Shown here piece after piece: positions 1 through 8,469 of a stretch of 64,000 bases of DNA; position 1 is the stretch's first letter, and each line of letters opens with the position of its first letter. The notes under the pieces were generated by a model, which saw only the letters and a list, made by a program, of their open reading frames with translations, did not search any database and was not told the origin of the DNA. The stretch is from positions 1-64,000 of the forward strand of contig JAGCGA010000011.1 of the NCBI GenBank assembly GCA_017649855.1, read 5' to 3'. The DNA comes from Bacteroidales bacterium. Lineage in GTDB: Bacteria > Bacteroidota > Bacteroidia > Bacteroidales > WCHB1-69. The position numbers and the translations under genes were made by a program.

Positions 1-232
1 ACCACCGCACCACCGCACCCAAATGGACCAACGTCTCTATCAAGACGGCCGTCTGGATGGTCATGTGCAGGGAGCCCATGATGCGCACGCCCTTGAGTGG
101 CTGGCTGTCCCCGTACTTTTCGCGCAAAGCGATGAGTCCGGGCATCTCCTTTTGTGATACTTCTATGTCTTTACGGCCCCATTCGGCCAGCGCCATGTCG
201 GCGATTTTGTATTGGATATTGTAATCGGTCAT
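1..232 (-). CDS. ahcY: S-adenosylhomocysteinase, N-terminal part (cut by window edge)
   Basis: The first 77 codons are visible, reading leftwards from an ATG at 230-232. The translation contains the family's N-terminal signatures: [14 protein letters not shown], then EMPGL, and [14 protein letters not shown], which belongs to the substrate/cofactor region. The enzyme hydrolyses S-adenosylhomocysteine to adenosine and homocysteine in the cytoplasm, recycling the product of SAM-dependent methylation; metK, which makes SAM, lies 23 kb away in this window. The start is well supported because homologues begin a few residues before this motif. The rest of the gene lies outside the window. Confidence 0.93.
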   Translation of the reverse strand, partial: MTDYNIQYKIADMALAEWGRKDIEVSQKEMPGLIALREKYGDSQPLKGVRIMGSLHMTIQTAVLIETLVHLGAVVRW

Positions 233-256
233 GTTGTGTTCAGTATTTGTAAAACA

Positions 257-282
257 TAGAGACGCAATGTGTTGCGTCTCTA
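257..282. repeat. TAGAGACG palindrome, copy 1
   Basis: An 11-bp perfect inverted repeat, TAGAGACGCAA (257-267) and TTGCGTCTCTA (272-282), with the 4-nt loop TGTG. It lies between the M16 peptidase stop and the ahcY start, both on the minus strand, and a short T-run follows it in that direction, so it could act as a terminator. The same core occurs at 23206-23232 and 45735-45811. Confidence 0.8.
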
Positions 283-313
283 CCATATTTGAATAAAGGA
301 TCACCTGCCTTTT

Positions 314-3142
314 TTAGTGTTGCATCGTGGTCGGATGCATGTCAACGCGGGTGTAGATTTCAGGTTTGAAGTATTTGCTCATGAACTCGATCATGTCTTT
401 CTTGGTGATGGAGTTGACGATGTTATTGTATTCTTCCGTGGCGATGATCGGTTCATCGTTGATGATTTTGCCGTTGATGTAGTTGAGCCAGAAGTTGTTG
501 GTCTGGATGTTCTTGGCGCGGGTGCTGATCATCTGCTTCTTCACGAGGGCCAGGGTTTTCTTGTCCGGACCTTTGGCCTTGAAGTCGTTGAGGATCTTGA
601 GGCTGGCGGTGGCCAGTTTGTCAGTCTTCGCAGGATCACAACCCAGCAGGACCATCAGCTGGAGCTCAGGATGCGGAAGTTTGACGGCGGTCATGCTCAC
701 CATCGGAGAATAGACATCGCCCATCTTTTCACGCACAATGCGCACGAACTGGATGTCGAGAGATTCACCAATCATGTCGGCGATGATGGAATTGCGATAA
801 CTCCATTCGATGGGGTTGTTGATCATCATGCCCATCCAGCCTTGCTCTTCTGTGCCGGCATAGACGGTTTGGGTGGAAGACTTGTCGGGACGCGGCTTCA
901 GCACGCTGATGTTGTAGTTCTCTTTCTTGTTCGGATTGGTCTTCATGGAACCAAGGTACAGTTCTACCAACTCCTTCATCTGCTTTTCGTCGTAGTTGCC
1001 CACGAAGAAGAAGTTGAAGTCGGCGGGATTGGCGAAACGCTCTTTGTAGATTTGTACAGCACGGTCGAAGTTCACCTGGTTCAGATATTCATCATCGAAG
1101 GTGAACATCTGCTTCATGTAAGGATCGTTGTTGTAAGCGGCATCAACCAACTTGCCCAAGAATTGGTACATCGGCTGGGCGGCAATCATCTTGATACCCT
1201 CGCGGGTCTCTTGCATCACCAACTCGAAAGCGTTCGGGTCGATGCGGGGGTTGGTGAAGAATGCGTTGAGGTATTGGAAGAAGAACTCCAGATCTTTCGG
1301 GGAGGAGGAGCCGGAGAAACTTTCAGACAGCAGGTTGATCTCGGGAGAAACGCCCGCATCTTTACCTTTCATCTTCTTCATCAAGGAGTTGTAATCGATT
1401 TCAGCGATACCGCCACGGTCGATGATGTCGGCAGCAAAATCAACGGAGGCCAGATCTTTCACAGGATAAAGGCTCTTGCCACCCTTGCTGCTGGCTCTGA
1501 AGAGGATCTCATCATTCTTATAGTCGGTTTTTTTCAGATAAACGGTGACGCCGTTGGAGAGGGTCCACTTTTCAGCACCCACGGATTCGATCTTCTCCAC
1601 AGAGGTGATCTTGCCGGGGGTCAGTTTTTCCTTCTCCAAGATCTCTTGTTCCTTATAGGTGTCCACATAAGGTTGTACGTTAGCTAAGGATTTGTCTTTC
1701 AAAATATTGAGGATTTCCCCTTTGGTCGGAACGGAGACACCTTCCTTCTCGGGGGCGGTGACGATGGCGACCATGTTGTCTTCTGTGATCCAGTTCTTGG
1801 CCAGAGCGTTGATTTCAGCCAGTGTGATGCCTTCCACCAGTTTCTTGGCGTAGGTGTTCTCACGTTTAGCACCCGGGATGGGGTCTTGGCGCAGGAAGTT
1901 GTTGATATATTGGGAGGCGAAACGGGCAGACTCGGTCTTGTCAGCCTCTTTGGAAGCTTTGTCGTATCTTTCCAACAGCTCTTCTTTGGCACGGTCGAGC
2001 TCGGTTTGCAGGAAACCGTATTTCAGCACGCGATAGTCCTCTTGCAAGAGTACGCGCAAAGCGTCGGGAATACGATTTTCCTTGGCCATGGCTTGGCAGG
2101 CATACGCATCAGTGTTGCCGATGAATTCGCCGTAACCGGCACCAGCGCCCACGAACGGGCATTTCGGATCCTGGGTCATCTCTTCAAAACGGGCATCGAA
2201 CATGGCATTGTAGAGATCGATGCAGAGTTGCTGGCGGAAGTCGCCGATGGTCTTCATCGGAGTGTGTTTGTGCTTGCGGATGAGCATCACCTGGTTGCCG
2301 GTGGCCTCTTTGTCGGTGCAGACAGCCACAAGCGGCTCCTGGTTGGTGCCAATGCCGTAAATCTCTTTCTTTCTGGGGTTCTGCTTGGCGGGGATGTTGC
2401 CAAACATCGTCTTGATCTTCGCTTCCACTTCAGCCACGTTGATGTCGCCAACTACGATCACAGCTTGCAGATCCGGACGATACCAGTCTTTGTAGAAGTC
2501 TTTGATGACTTGATACTCAAAGGTTTGCAGGATGTCGAGTTTTCCGATGGGCATACGGTCGGCATAACGGGAGTCCTTCATGAGGACAGGCCAGTACTCT
2601 TTGCGCATACGGTCATCGGCACCCAGACCGAGACGGTATTCCTCAATGATAACACCGCGCTCCTCGTCAATCTCCTTGTTGTCGTAGAGCAGACCGGCAG
2701 CCCAGCCTCTCAGGATTTTGAGGCCGAGGTCTATGTTGCCGGGATCGTCGGTCGGCATGGGGATCATATAGACGGTCTCGTCAAAGCTGGTGTAGGCGTT
2801 GAGGTCGGCACCAAACACCACACCCTTGCTACGCAGGTGGTCCACCACGCTGTTGCTCGGGAAACCCTCAATGCCGTTGAAGGCCATGTGCTCGGTGAAG
2901 TGTGCCAGACCCTGCTGGTTGTCGTTTTCCTGGTTGGAACCGGCGTTCACGGCAAGACGGAACTCCACGCGGTCCTTCGGGTAGGTGTTCTTGCGAATGT
3001 AATAGGTCAGGCCATTGTCCAACTTGCCAATGGTCACATTCGGATCCGCTTTGATGGGATCATTCAGGTTGAGGTCACTTTTCTGCGCGAAGATAGGCAG
3101 CGAGCAGAAAAGCACCATCACGAAGACAAATAATTTTTTCAT
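314..3142 (-). CDS. Secreted M16 (insulinase/pitrilysin) family zinc peptidase
   Basis: A 942-residue protein with a clear signal peptide (MKKLFVFVMVLFCSLPIFAQ), so it is exported to the periplasm or beyond. The inverted zinc motif HxxEH is HFTEH at residues 81-85, and the distal glutamate ligand is E160 or E161 in DEERGVIIEE. The length fits two tandem M16 units: an active N-terminal one and an inactive C-terminal one starting near residue 530 (KWTLSNGVTVYLKKTD). It starts 42 nt after the gldG stop on the same strand and may be cotranscribed with gldFG. Substrate unknown; M16 peptidases usually degrade peptides. Confidence 0.92.
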   Translation of the reverse strand: MKKLFVFVMVLFCSLPIFAQKSDLNLNDPIKADPNVTIGKLDNGLTYYIRKNTYPKDRVEFRLAVNAGSNQENDNQQGLAHFTEHMAFNGIEGFPSNSVVDHLRSKGVVFGADLNAYTSFDETVYMIPMPTDDPGNIDLGLKILRGWAAGLLYDNKEIDEERGVIIEEYRLGLGADDRMRKEYWPVLMKDSRYADRMPIGKLDILQTFEYQVIKDFYKDWYRPDLQAVIVVGDINVAEVEAKIKTMFGNIPAKQNPRKKEIYGIGTNQEPLVAVCTDKEATGNQVMLIRKHKHTPMKTIGDFRQQLCIDLYNAMFDARFEEMTQDPKCPFVGAGAGYGEFIGNTDAYACQAMAKENRIPDALRVLLQEDYRVLKYGFLQTELDRAKEELLERYDKASKEADKTESARFASQYINNFLRQDPIPGAKRENTYAKKLVEGITLAEINALAKNWITEDNMVAIVTAPEKEGVSVPTKGEILNILKDKSLANVQPYVDTYKEQEILEKEKLTPGKITSVEKIESVGAEKWTLSNGVTVYLKKTDYKNDEILFRASSKGGKSLYPVKDLASVDFAADIIDRGGIAEIDYNSLMKKMKGKDAGVSPEINLLSESFSGSSSPKDLEFFFQYLNAFFTNPRIDPNAFELVMQETREGIKMIAAQPMYQFLGKLVDAAYNNDPYMKQMFTFDDEYLNQVNFDRAVQIYKERFANPADFNFFFVGNYDEKQMKELVELYLGSMKTNPNKKENYNISVLKPRPDKSSTQTVYAGTEEQGWMGMMINNPIEWSYRNSIIADMIGESLDIQFVRIVREKMGDVYSPMVSMTAVKLPHPELQLMVLLGCDPAKTDKLATASLKILNDFKAKGPDKKTLALVKKQMISTRAKNIQTNNFWLNYINGKIINDEPIIATEEYNNIVNSITKKDMIEFMSKYFKPEIYTRVDMHPTTMQH

Positions 3143-3184
3143 TTTAGATGATTTTTATGGATTATTAATGATTCAACGTTATGA

Positions 3185-4978
3185 TTAGTTTGATTTTTTC
3201 GAGAACTTGAATTTCCGGGATAAGATCAAAATAACACCCATAATGGCTATTAGGGCCAGCGGGATCACGATGTTGAGCGTGGCAATCATCGTCTTGTTCT
3301 TTCGTATTTTCTCTTGGTTGAGCGAGCCGATTTTGAAGTTCTTGGCACGCAGTTGCAGCAGATCATCGTCGGCACAAAGGTAGTTGATACAACTGAAGAT
3401 GAAGTCTGCATTGTCGTACATGGTACGGGTGTAGATGTCGTAACCGGTAGGATAGGGTTGGTTGCGTTTCCGGTCGAAGGGGTTGCGGATAATGTCACCG
3501 TCAGACACAAAGATCTGCCGGGTATAAACGCTCTTGTCGCGGTAGTCCAGTTGTTTGATCGTGTCGAATTCGATGGGCAGGATGCCTTTGAAGGCGGAGG
3601 TGAACTCACCTTCCACTAGGACGGCGACAGGCAGGTTGCGGAAGGCGAACTCCTGCGGATTGGGTTTGGTGAGACCTACGCGCAGGGTCACGATGGAGGG
3701 CGCAGGGGTCAGCTTGGTGCGCTCGGAGGTGGTCATCAAGACGGTCTTGGTCAGGTCGTTCTCGCGTCCCACCAGGTCGATGCTGCTGGCAAACTCGGAA
3801 CGGATCTCTTTCATGTTGCGCACGATGGGATGGTCGCTGAAGTTGACGATGTCCAACACGTAGGGGAAAGCCATGAACTTGTATTGTGGCTGGTCACCGA
3901 TCATGCTGACCTGCTGCGGGATGGGCAGGCAGCTGAGGTCCTGGATCAGGTTGCTGTTGATACGTACCCCGTAAGTGAAGAGGAGGTCGTTGATATAGAG
4001 GGAGCGTGGGGTTGCGAAAAACTCCGGCGTATTCTGCAGGCTGTCCAGAGAGGCCGTGGTGTTGTCGATGAGCCACAGCACCTTGCCGCCACGCATGATG
4101 AACTGGTCGATGATGTATTTGTCGTATTCTCTGAACGGTTGGGTGGGCTGGGCGATGATGAGCACATCATATTTGTTGTCCCCCAGCTTGAGCTCATCGC
4201 TGGTGGAATCTACCAGGGAGATGTTGCGCAATGCGTTGATCTTACCATCCAGGGTGATCCGGTCCACATTGTAAAAGCGTTGCAGTTGTGCAGCCGCCCA
4301 ATAAGTGCTGAAGAAATCCAACTCCCCGTGGCCATCCAAAAAGGCGACTTTCGGCTTCTCCGTCTTGAGCAGCCGGCGGATAGGGGCTACCAGATTGTAT
4401 TCCAACTCTTCGGTGGAATACTGCAGCCAGTTGGCACCGGAAGGATCCGCCACCACCAGTTTGGCCGGATACTCCTTGTTGCGGTAGGAGATGATGGCCC
4501 CGGGAATGACCATGTGCGTGGAGTAGCCGTTGGCGTCTTCCCGGCTGACGGGGATGGGCTCCAACCCTTTTTTCACAAACTCGCCTAAGATGTTGTTGAC
4601 CTCTTCTGTGTTTTGGCCATCCAGCGGATCAATGAACTCGTAATAGACGTTCTGGTTGTAGCTGCGGAAGTCCTGTAACATCTGTTCCACCTGCTTGGCA
4701 AAGAGCTGATAGTCGGCAGGCTGGTCCTTGCCTTTCAGATATACCCGCACATAGACTTTGTCTTCCAGCCCTTTCAACATTTCAATGGTGGAAGGGGAGA
4801 GCGAGTGCCGTTTGTCTTTGGTCAGGTCGATGCGGAAGAAGAAAAAGGAGGAGAGTATGTTGAGGATCAACACAATCACCAGGGCTGCCACAAGTCCTAT
4901 GACGGTGTTTTTCTTGAATTGGATACTGCTATTTTGATTTTTGTTGTTCTTCATAACTGTCTGATTAAAGGTTACCAT
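3185..4978 (-). CDS. gldG: GldG-like ABC transporter auxiliary protein
   Basis: A 597-residue membrane protein with one membrane segment near residues 28-50 and another near the C-terminus (about 570-590), enclosing a large extracytoplasmic domain of the GldG / ABC-auxiliary type (for example VAFLDGHGELDF and the LWLIDNT segment). In Flavobacterium GldG works with GldF and the ATPase GldA, and loss blocks gliding; in non-gliding Bacteroidales its role is not settled. The ATG overlaps the gldF stop by 7 nt (AAATGGTAA), which suggests translational coupling; a second ATG at 4954 (MKNNKN) is an alternative start. No gldA is in the window. Confidence 0.85.
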   Translation of the reverse strand: MVTFNQTVMKNNKNQNSSIQFKKNTVIGLVAALVIVLILNILSSFFFFRIDLTKDKRHSLSPSTIEMLKGLEDKVYVRVYLKGKDQPADYQLFAKQVEQMLQDFRSYNQNVYYEFIDPLDGQNTEEVNNILGEFVKKGLEPIPVSREDANGYSTHMVIPGAIISYRNKEYPAKLVVADPSGANWLQYSTEELEYNLVAPIRRLLKTEKPKVAFLDGHGELDFFSTYWAAAQLQRFYNVDRITLDGKINALRNISLVDSTSDELKLGDNKYDVLIIAQPTQPFREYDKYIIDQFIMRGGKVLWLIDNTTASLDSLQNTPEFFATPRSLYINDLLFTYGVRINSNLIQDLSCLPIPQQVSMIGDQPQYKFMAFPYVLDIVNFSDHPIVRNMKEIRSEFASSIDLVGRENDLTKTVLMTTSERTKLTPAPSIVTLRVGLTKPNPQEFAFRNLPVAVLVEGEFTSAFKGILPIEFDTIKQLDYRDKSVYTRQIFVSDGDIIRNPFDRKRNQPYPTGYDIYTRTMYDNADFIFSCINYLCADDDLLQLRAKNFKIGSLNQEKIRKNKTMIATLNIVIPLALIAIMGVILILSRKFKFSKKSN

Positions 4979-5703
4979 TTACGACGAAGCAGTACAATTT
5001 CGGTGGCGAAGAGGAATAAAAAGATGACGCTGAGGAAGTAGATGACGTCGCGAGAGTCAATCACGCCTTTGCTGATGGAGGCGTAGTGATGTTCGATGCC
5101 CAGGGTCTTGATGTAGTAACCGACAGCGCCAAGCGATTCGAAAGAATAGATGAAGGCGAAGCCGAAATAGCAGATAAAGCAGAGCAAGGCAGCGATGATG
5201 AAGGCGATGATCTGGTTGTTGGTGATGGAAGATGAGAACAGCCCAATGGAGATAAAGGTGGCACCGAGGAAGACAAGTCCGAGATAGGAGCCCCACGTGC
5301 TACCCATGTCGATATTGCCGACGGGGTTGCCGAGCAGATACACGCTGATGATATAGATGAAAGTGGGGATTAAGGCTATGACGAGCAGGGTGAGGCAGGC
5401 CAGGAATTTGGCGCTGATGATCTGCAAGTCGGTAAGGGGCTTGGTGAGCAGGATGTCCATGGTTCCGGTGCGGCGTTCCTCAGCAAAGGAGCGCATGGTG
5501 ATGGCAGGCACCAAGAAGATGAACAAAAACTGCGAAAGGTTAAAAAGTCCGTGTATGTCAGCCATGCCAGCTTCCATGATATTGTCCATGTTGGGGAACA
5601 CCCATAGAAAGAGACCGGACACAATCAGGAAGACCCCTACAAAAATGTAGCCTAGAATGGAGCTTAAAAAGGCCTTTATTTCTTTGAGATACAGATAGAA
5701 CAT
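4972..5703 (-). CDS. gldF: GldF-like ABC transporter permease
   Basis: A permease of about 243 residues with six hydrophobic segments of the ABC-2 type, containing the family-typical RTGTMDILLTKPL loop after the second segment. It would form the membrane channel partner of GldG. The open frame extends to an upstream ATG at 5730, but that codon lies inside a good minus-strand -7 box (5724-5731), and homologues begin like the 5703 start (MFYLYLKEIK), so 5703 is chosen. First gene of a probable gldF-gldG-(M16) unit. Confidence 0.86.
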   Translation of the reverse strand: MFYLYLKEIKAFLSSILGYIFVGVFLIVSGLFLWVFPNMDNIMEAGMADIHGLFNLSQFLFIFLVPAITMRSFAEERRTGTMDILLTKPLTDLQIISAKFLACLTLLVIALIPTFIYIISVYLLGNPVGNIDMGSTWGSYLGLVFLGATFISIGLFSSSITNNQIIAFIIAALLCFICYFGFAFIYSFESLGAVGYYIKTLGIEHHYASISKGVIDSRDVIYFLSVIFLFLFATEIVLLRRKW

Positions 5704-5723
5704 CGTATTAAATTTTAAGCCTG

Positions 5724-5753
5724 CAAACATACATAAATTTCGCCAATTTTCAA
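5724..5753 (-). promoter_or_regulatory. Bacteroidetes-type promoter for gldFG
   Basis: On the minus strand the -7 box TATGTTTG (5724-5731) matches TAnnTTTG, and a -33 TTG (5751-5753) lies 19 nt upstream, the expected spacing. It fits transcription starting just ahead of the 5703 start codon. Confidence 0.7.
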
Positions 5754-5792
5754 TAGCGAATAGCTAGGGAGTAATAGCTAATGGCCAACGGC
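5754..5792. repeat. Degenerate 7-bp tandem repeat
   Basis: Reads as consecutive heptamers of the type AATAGCT, TAATAGC, TAATGGC, CAACGGC. It lies directly downstream of the M3 peptidase stop codon. Related units occur at 7856, 9832, 12604 and 17884. Confidence 0.65.
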
Positions 5793-5796
5793 TTCT

Positions 5797-7836
5797 TCAC
5801 TTCAGTCCGTCACGATGCAGAAGGGCGTCGGGGGAGGGCTCGTGACCAGCAAAATCGGTGAACATCTGCATGGCATCCACGCTGCCGCCTCTGGATAGGA
5901 TGGTCTTGCGATAGCGTTGGGCGGTTTCCACATTCATCACACCCTCTTGGACAAAGCAGTTGAAGGCGTCGGCCTCCAGCATCTCGGCCCATTTGTAACC
6001 GTAATACCCTGCCGCATAGCCGCCTGAGAAGAGGTGGCCGAAGGAGGTGCTCATACAGGTGCCGGGCACCACGGGGAACAACTCCACGGTGTCGAAGACG
6101 CTGCGCTCCACCGCATACACATCCTGAAGCTGGTCGGGTGGGGTGGTGTGCCATTTCATGTCGAGATAGCCGAAGGAGAGCTGGCGGGTACAGGCATACC
6201 CCGCCATGTACTGGCGCATCTTGCGTATCTGGGTGATGAAGGTCTCCGGTATGCGCTCGCTAGTCTGATAGTGGCGAGCGAAGGTCTCCAGGAAGACGGG
6301 CTCCACGGCCCAGTTCTCATTGAGTTGCGAGGGCAGCTCCACAAAGTCACGCGGGGAGTTGGTGCCCGACAGGGAGGCATAGGGCACCTCCGACAGGATG
6401 CTGTTGAGGGCATGGCCGAACTCGTGCAAGAAGGTGGTGACCTCCCCGAAGGTCAGCAACGAAGGCATCTGCTCCGTGGATGGGGTGAAGTTCATCACCA
6501 AGCTGACCAGCGGACGCACATCCTTTCCGTCCTTATCCCGATACTGTTCCCGGAAGTTGGTCATCCAGGCACCACTGCGTTTGGTGGCCCGTGGATGGAA
6601 GTCCAAATACAACACCGCCATGAAACGGTCACCGTCATAGACCTCATAAACTTTCACGTCCGGGTGGTATTTTTCAATCTCGTCGCTAGCTACAAAGCGC
6701 AGCCCATACAGTCTTTCGGCTAATCCCAACACTCCCTTGATGACTTGCTGGAGTTCAAAGTAGGGCTTCAGCGCTTCGGTGCTCAGATGGAAGAGCGCCT
6801 GTTGCTGTTTTTCGGCATAATAGGCATAATCCCATCGTTGCAGGGGCCCTTCAAAGCCGATGGATTCCGCATATTGCTGCAACGTCGCGATCTCTCGCCG
6901 ACCGGCAGGCAGGGCGTAGGTCTTCAACTCATCCAACAACCCATACACCCGATCCGTACTCTTGGCCATGCGGTCATGCAAAGCATAGTCGGCATAGGTC
7001 TGGTAGCCGAGCAACTGTGCTATCTCGTGGCGACAGGTTACAATGTCGAGGATGTTCTGGCAGTTGTCATAGGGATCGTGAAAGGCTTTGCAGGAGGAGT
7101 GCATATACATCTCGTGGCGCAACTTCCGGTCGTCGGCATATTTCAGGATGGCCGTGACGCAAGGGGCCGACAGGTCGAAGAGATATCCCTCTTTTTGTTG
7201 CTCTTGCGCTTTGTGGGCAGCCAGACTGAGTGCGGATTCCGGCACTCCTTGCAGCCGTGTTTTGTCGGGCAGAAGCAACGTGTAGGCGTTGTTGGCCTCC
7301 AAGGCTTGGTGCCCGAAAGCGAGGGTAAGGTTCGCCAGCCGGATGCTCAACTCGTTGAAGCGCTTCTTGCCGGCCTCGTCCAGGTCCGCCCCACTGTGGA
7401 TGAACCCATCATAGGTGTCTTCCAGCAACTTCCGATCCAATGGATTCAAGGAGTCTAACTCGTTCTGATAGACCGTCTTGATGCGCTGGAACAATTCGGC
7501 ATCCAGATGGATGCTGTTGGAGAACTCGGAGAGCAGGGGTTGCACCTTGTCCGCGATGGCGTGCATTTCCGGGGTGCCGTCACATTCCAAGATGTTGAAA
7601 AAAATCTCCGTGACACGATTCAACATACTGCCTGTATGCTCTAAAGCAACCACCGTATTCTGAAAGGTGGGGGCCTCCGGATTGGTACGGATAGCGGCAA
7701 TCTCCGCCTTGGCCTGCCGGATGCCCTCCTCAAAGGCGGGCTGGTAGTGTTCTGTCTTGATCTGGCTGAAAGGAGGTGTCTGCCGAGGCGTATTCCATGC
7801 TCGGCAGAAAGGATTTTGAAGCAAATTATCACGCAT
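5797..7836 (-). CDS. M3 family oligopeptidase (Dcp/PrlC-like)
   Basis: A 679-residue protein without a signal peptide, hence cytoplasmic. The thimet-oligopeptidase zinc motif is HEFGH at 471-475, and the third ligand is E500 in DFVELPSQ; the substrate-binding tail includes YAAGYYGYKWAE near residue 610. Length and order match peptidyl-dipeptidase Dcp and oligopeptidase A, which clear short peptides in the cell. Dcp versus oligopeptidase A cannot be settled from the sequence alone. Confidence 0.92.
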   Translation of the reverse strand: MRDNLLQNPFCRAWNTPRQTPPFSQIKTEHYQPAFEEGIRQAKAEIAAIRTNPEAPTFQNTVVALEHTGSMLNRVTEIFFNILECDGTPEMHAIADKVQPLLSEFSNSIHLDAELFQRIKTVYQNELDSLNPLDRKLLEDTYDGFIHSGADLDEAGKKRFNELSIRLANLTLAFGHQALEANNAYTLLLPDKTRLQGVPESALSLAAHKAQEQQKEGYLFDLSAPCVTAILKYADDRKLRHEMYMHSSCKAFHDPYDNCQNILDIVTCRHEIAQLLGYQTYADYALHDRMAKSTDRVYGLLDELKTYALPAGRREIATLQQYAESIGFEGPLQRWDYAYYAEKQQQALFHLSTEALKPYFELQQVIKGVLGLAERLYGLRFVASDEIEKYHPDVKVYEVYDGDRFMAVLYLDFHPRATKRSGAWMTNFREQYRDKDGKDVRPLVSLVMNFTPSTEQMPSLLTFGEVTTFLHEFGHALNSILSEVPYASLSGTNSPRDFVELPSQLNENWAVEPVFLETFARHYQTSERIPETFITQIRKMRQYMAGYACTRQLSFGYLDMKWHTTPPDQLQDVYAVERSVFDTVELFPVVPGTCMSTSFGHLFSGGYAAGYYGYKWAEMLEADAFNCFVQEGVMNVETAQRYRKTILSRGGSVDAMQMFTDFAGHEPSPDALLHRDGLK

Positions 7837-7855
7837 GTCGTTTGATACTTTTCAA

Positions 7856-7978
7856 CTGTGAACTTTGGCCATTAGCCGTTAGCCCTGAATTACCAACTCT
7901 TAACTTTTAACTCTTAACTTTTAACTCTTCCCCATCCCCCACAACTATTATCTATTATCTGTCAACTATTATCTAACT
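7856..7978. repeat. Long degenerate 7-bp tandem repeat tract
   Basis: About 120 bp between ispF and the M3 peptidase made of related heptamers. On the minus strand they read AGTTAAA/AGTTAAG alternating, then ATAATAG units, ending in GGCTAACGGCTAATGGCC. No gene, promoter box or terminator was seen inside it. It is the longest tract of this repeat type in the window. Confidence 0.7.
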
Positions 7979-7979
7979 C

Positions 7980-8468
7980 TCAACTCTCTCCTCCCTTAAT
8001 CAGCGACACTATCGCCATGGCTGCCACGCCTTCCTTCTGTCCGGTGAAGCCCATCTTTTCGTTGGTCTTGGCTTTGATGGAGAGGCTGTCAGGGTTGAGG
8101 TGAAGAAGGGGGGCCAGGGTCTCCACCATCGGGTCGATGTAGGGTTTCATCTTAGGTTCTTCCAGAATGAGGGTACAGTCAAGGTTGTTGACGGACCAGC
8201 CTTTCTCTTGAATGAGGTCCACGACTTTTTCGAGAAGGAGCTTGCTGTCGATATTCTGGAATTGATGGTCATTGTCTGGGAAATGCGTGCCAATGTCTTT
8301 CAATGCGGCGGCGCCGAGCAGTGCGTCACAGATGGCATGGATGAGCACATCGCCATCTGAATGGGCGGCCAATCCCTTCTCAAAAGGAATGCGAATGCCC
8401 CCGATGACGAGTGGTCTGTCGAGGGCAAATCGATGTGAGTCGTAACCAAGTCCTACACGGAATTGCAT
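7980..8468 (-). CDS. ispF: 2-C-methyl-D-erythritol 2,4-cyclodiphosphate synthase
   Basis: A 162-residue enzyme of the non-mevalonate isoprenoid pathway that cyclises CDP-methylerythritol 2-phosphate to MEcPP with release of CMP. Metal ligands D10, H12 (GYDSH) and H44 are present, each two residues later than in the E. coli enzyme, and the AHSDGDV, FPDND and KTNEKMGFTG motifs are intact. It starts 1 nt after the porV stop, so the two are surely cotranscribed. The porV-ispF order resembles Porphyromonas gingivalis as I recall it. Confidence 0.96.
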   Translation of the reverse strand: MQFRVGLGYDSHRFALDRPLVIGGIRIPFEKGLAAHSDGDVLIHAICDALLGAAALKDIGTHFPDNDHQFQNIDSKLLLEKVVDLIQEKGWSVNNLDCTLILEEPKMKPYIDPMVETLAPLLHLNPDSLSIKAKTNEKMGFTGQKEGVAAMAIVSLIKGGES

Positions 8469-8469
8469 A

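Noticed and set aside
317-1687. 456-codon open frame opposite the M16 peptidase gene
   Set aside because: Antisense shadow of a gene with an intact signal peptide and zinc motif.
7856-7978. CRISPR array
   Set aside because: The repeats are 7-bp degenerate units without unique spacers, and no cas genes occur in the window.
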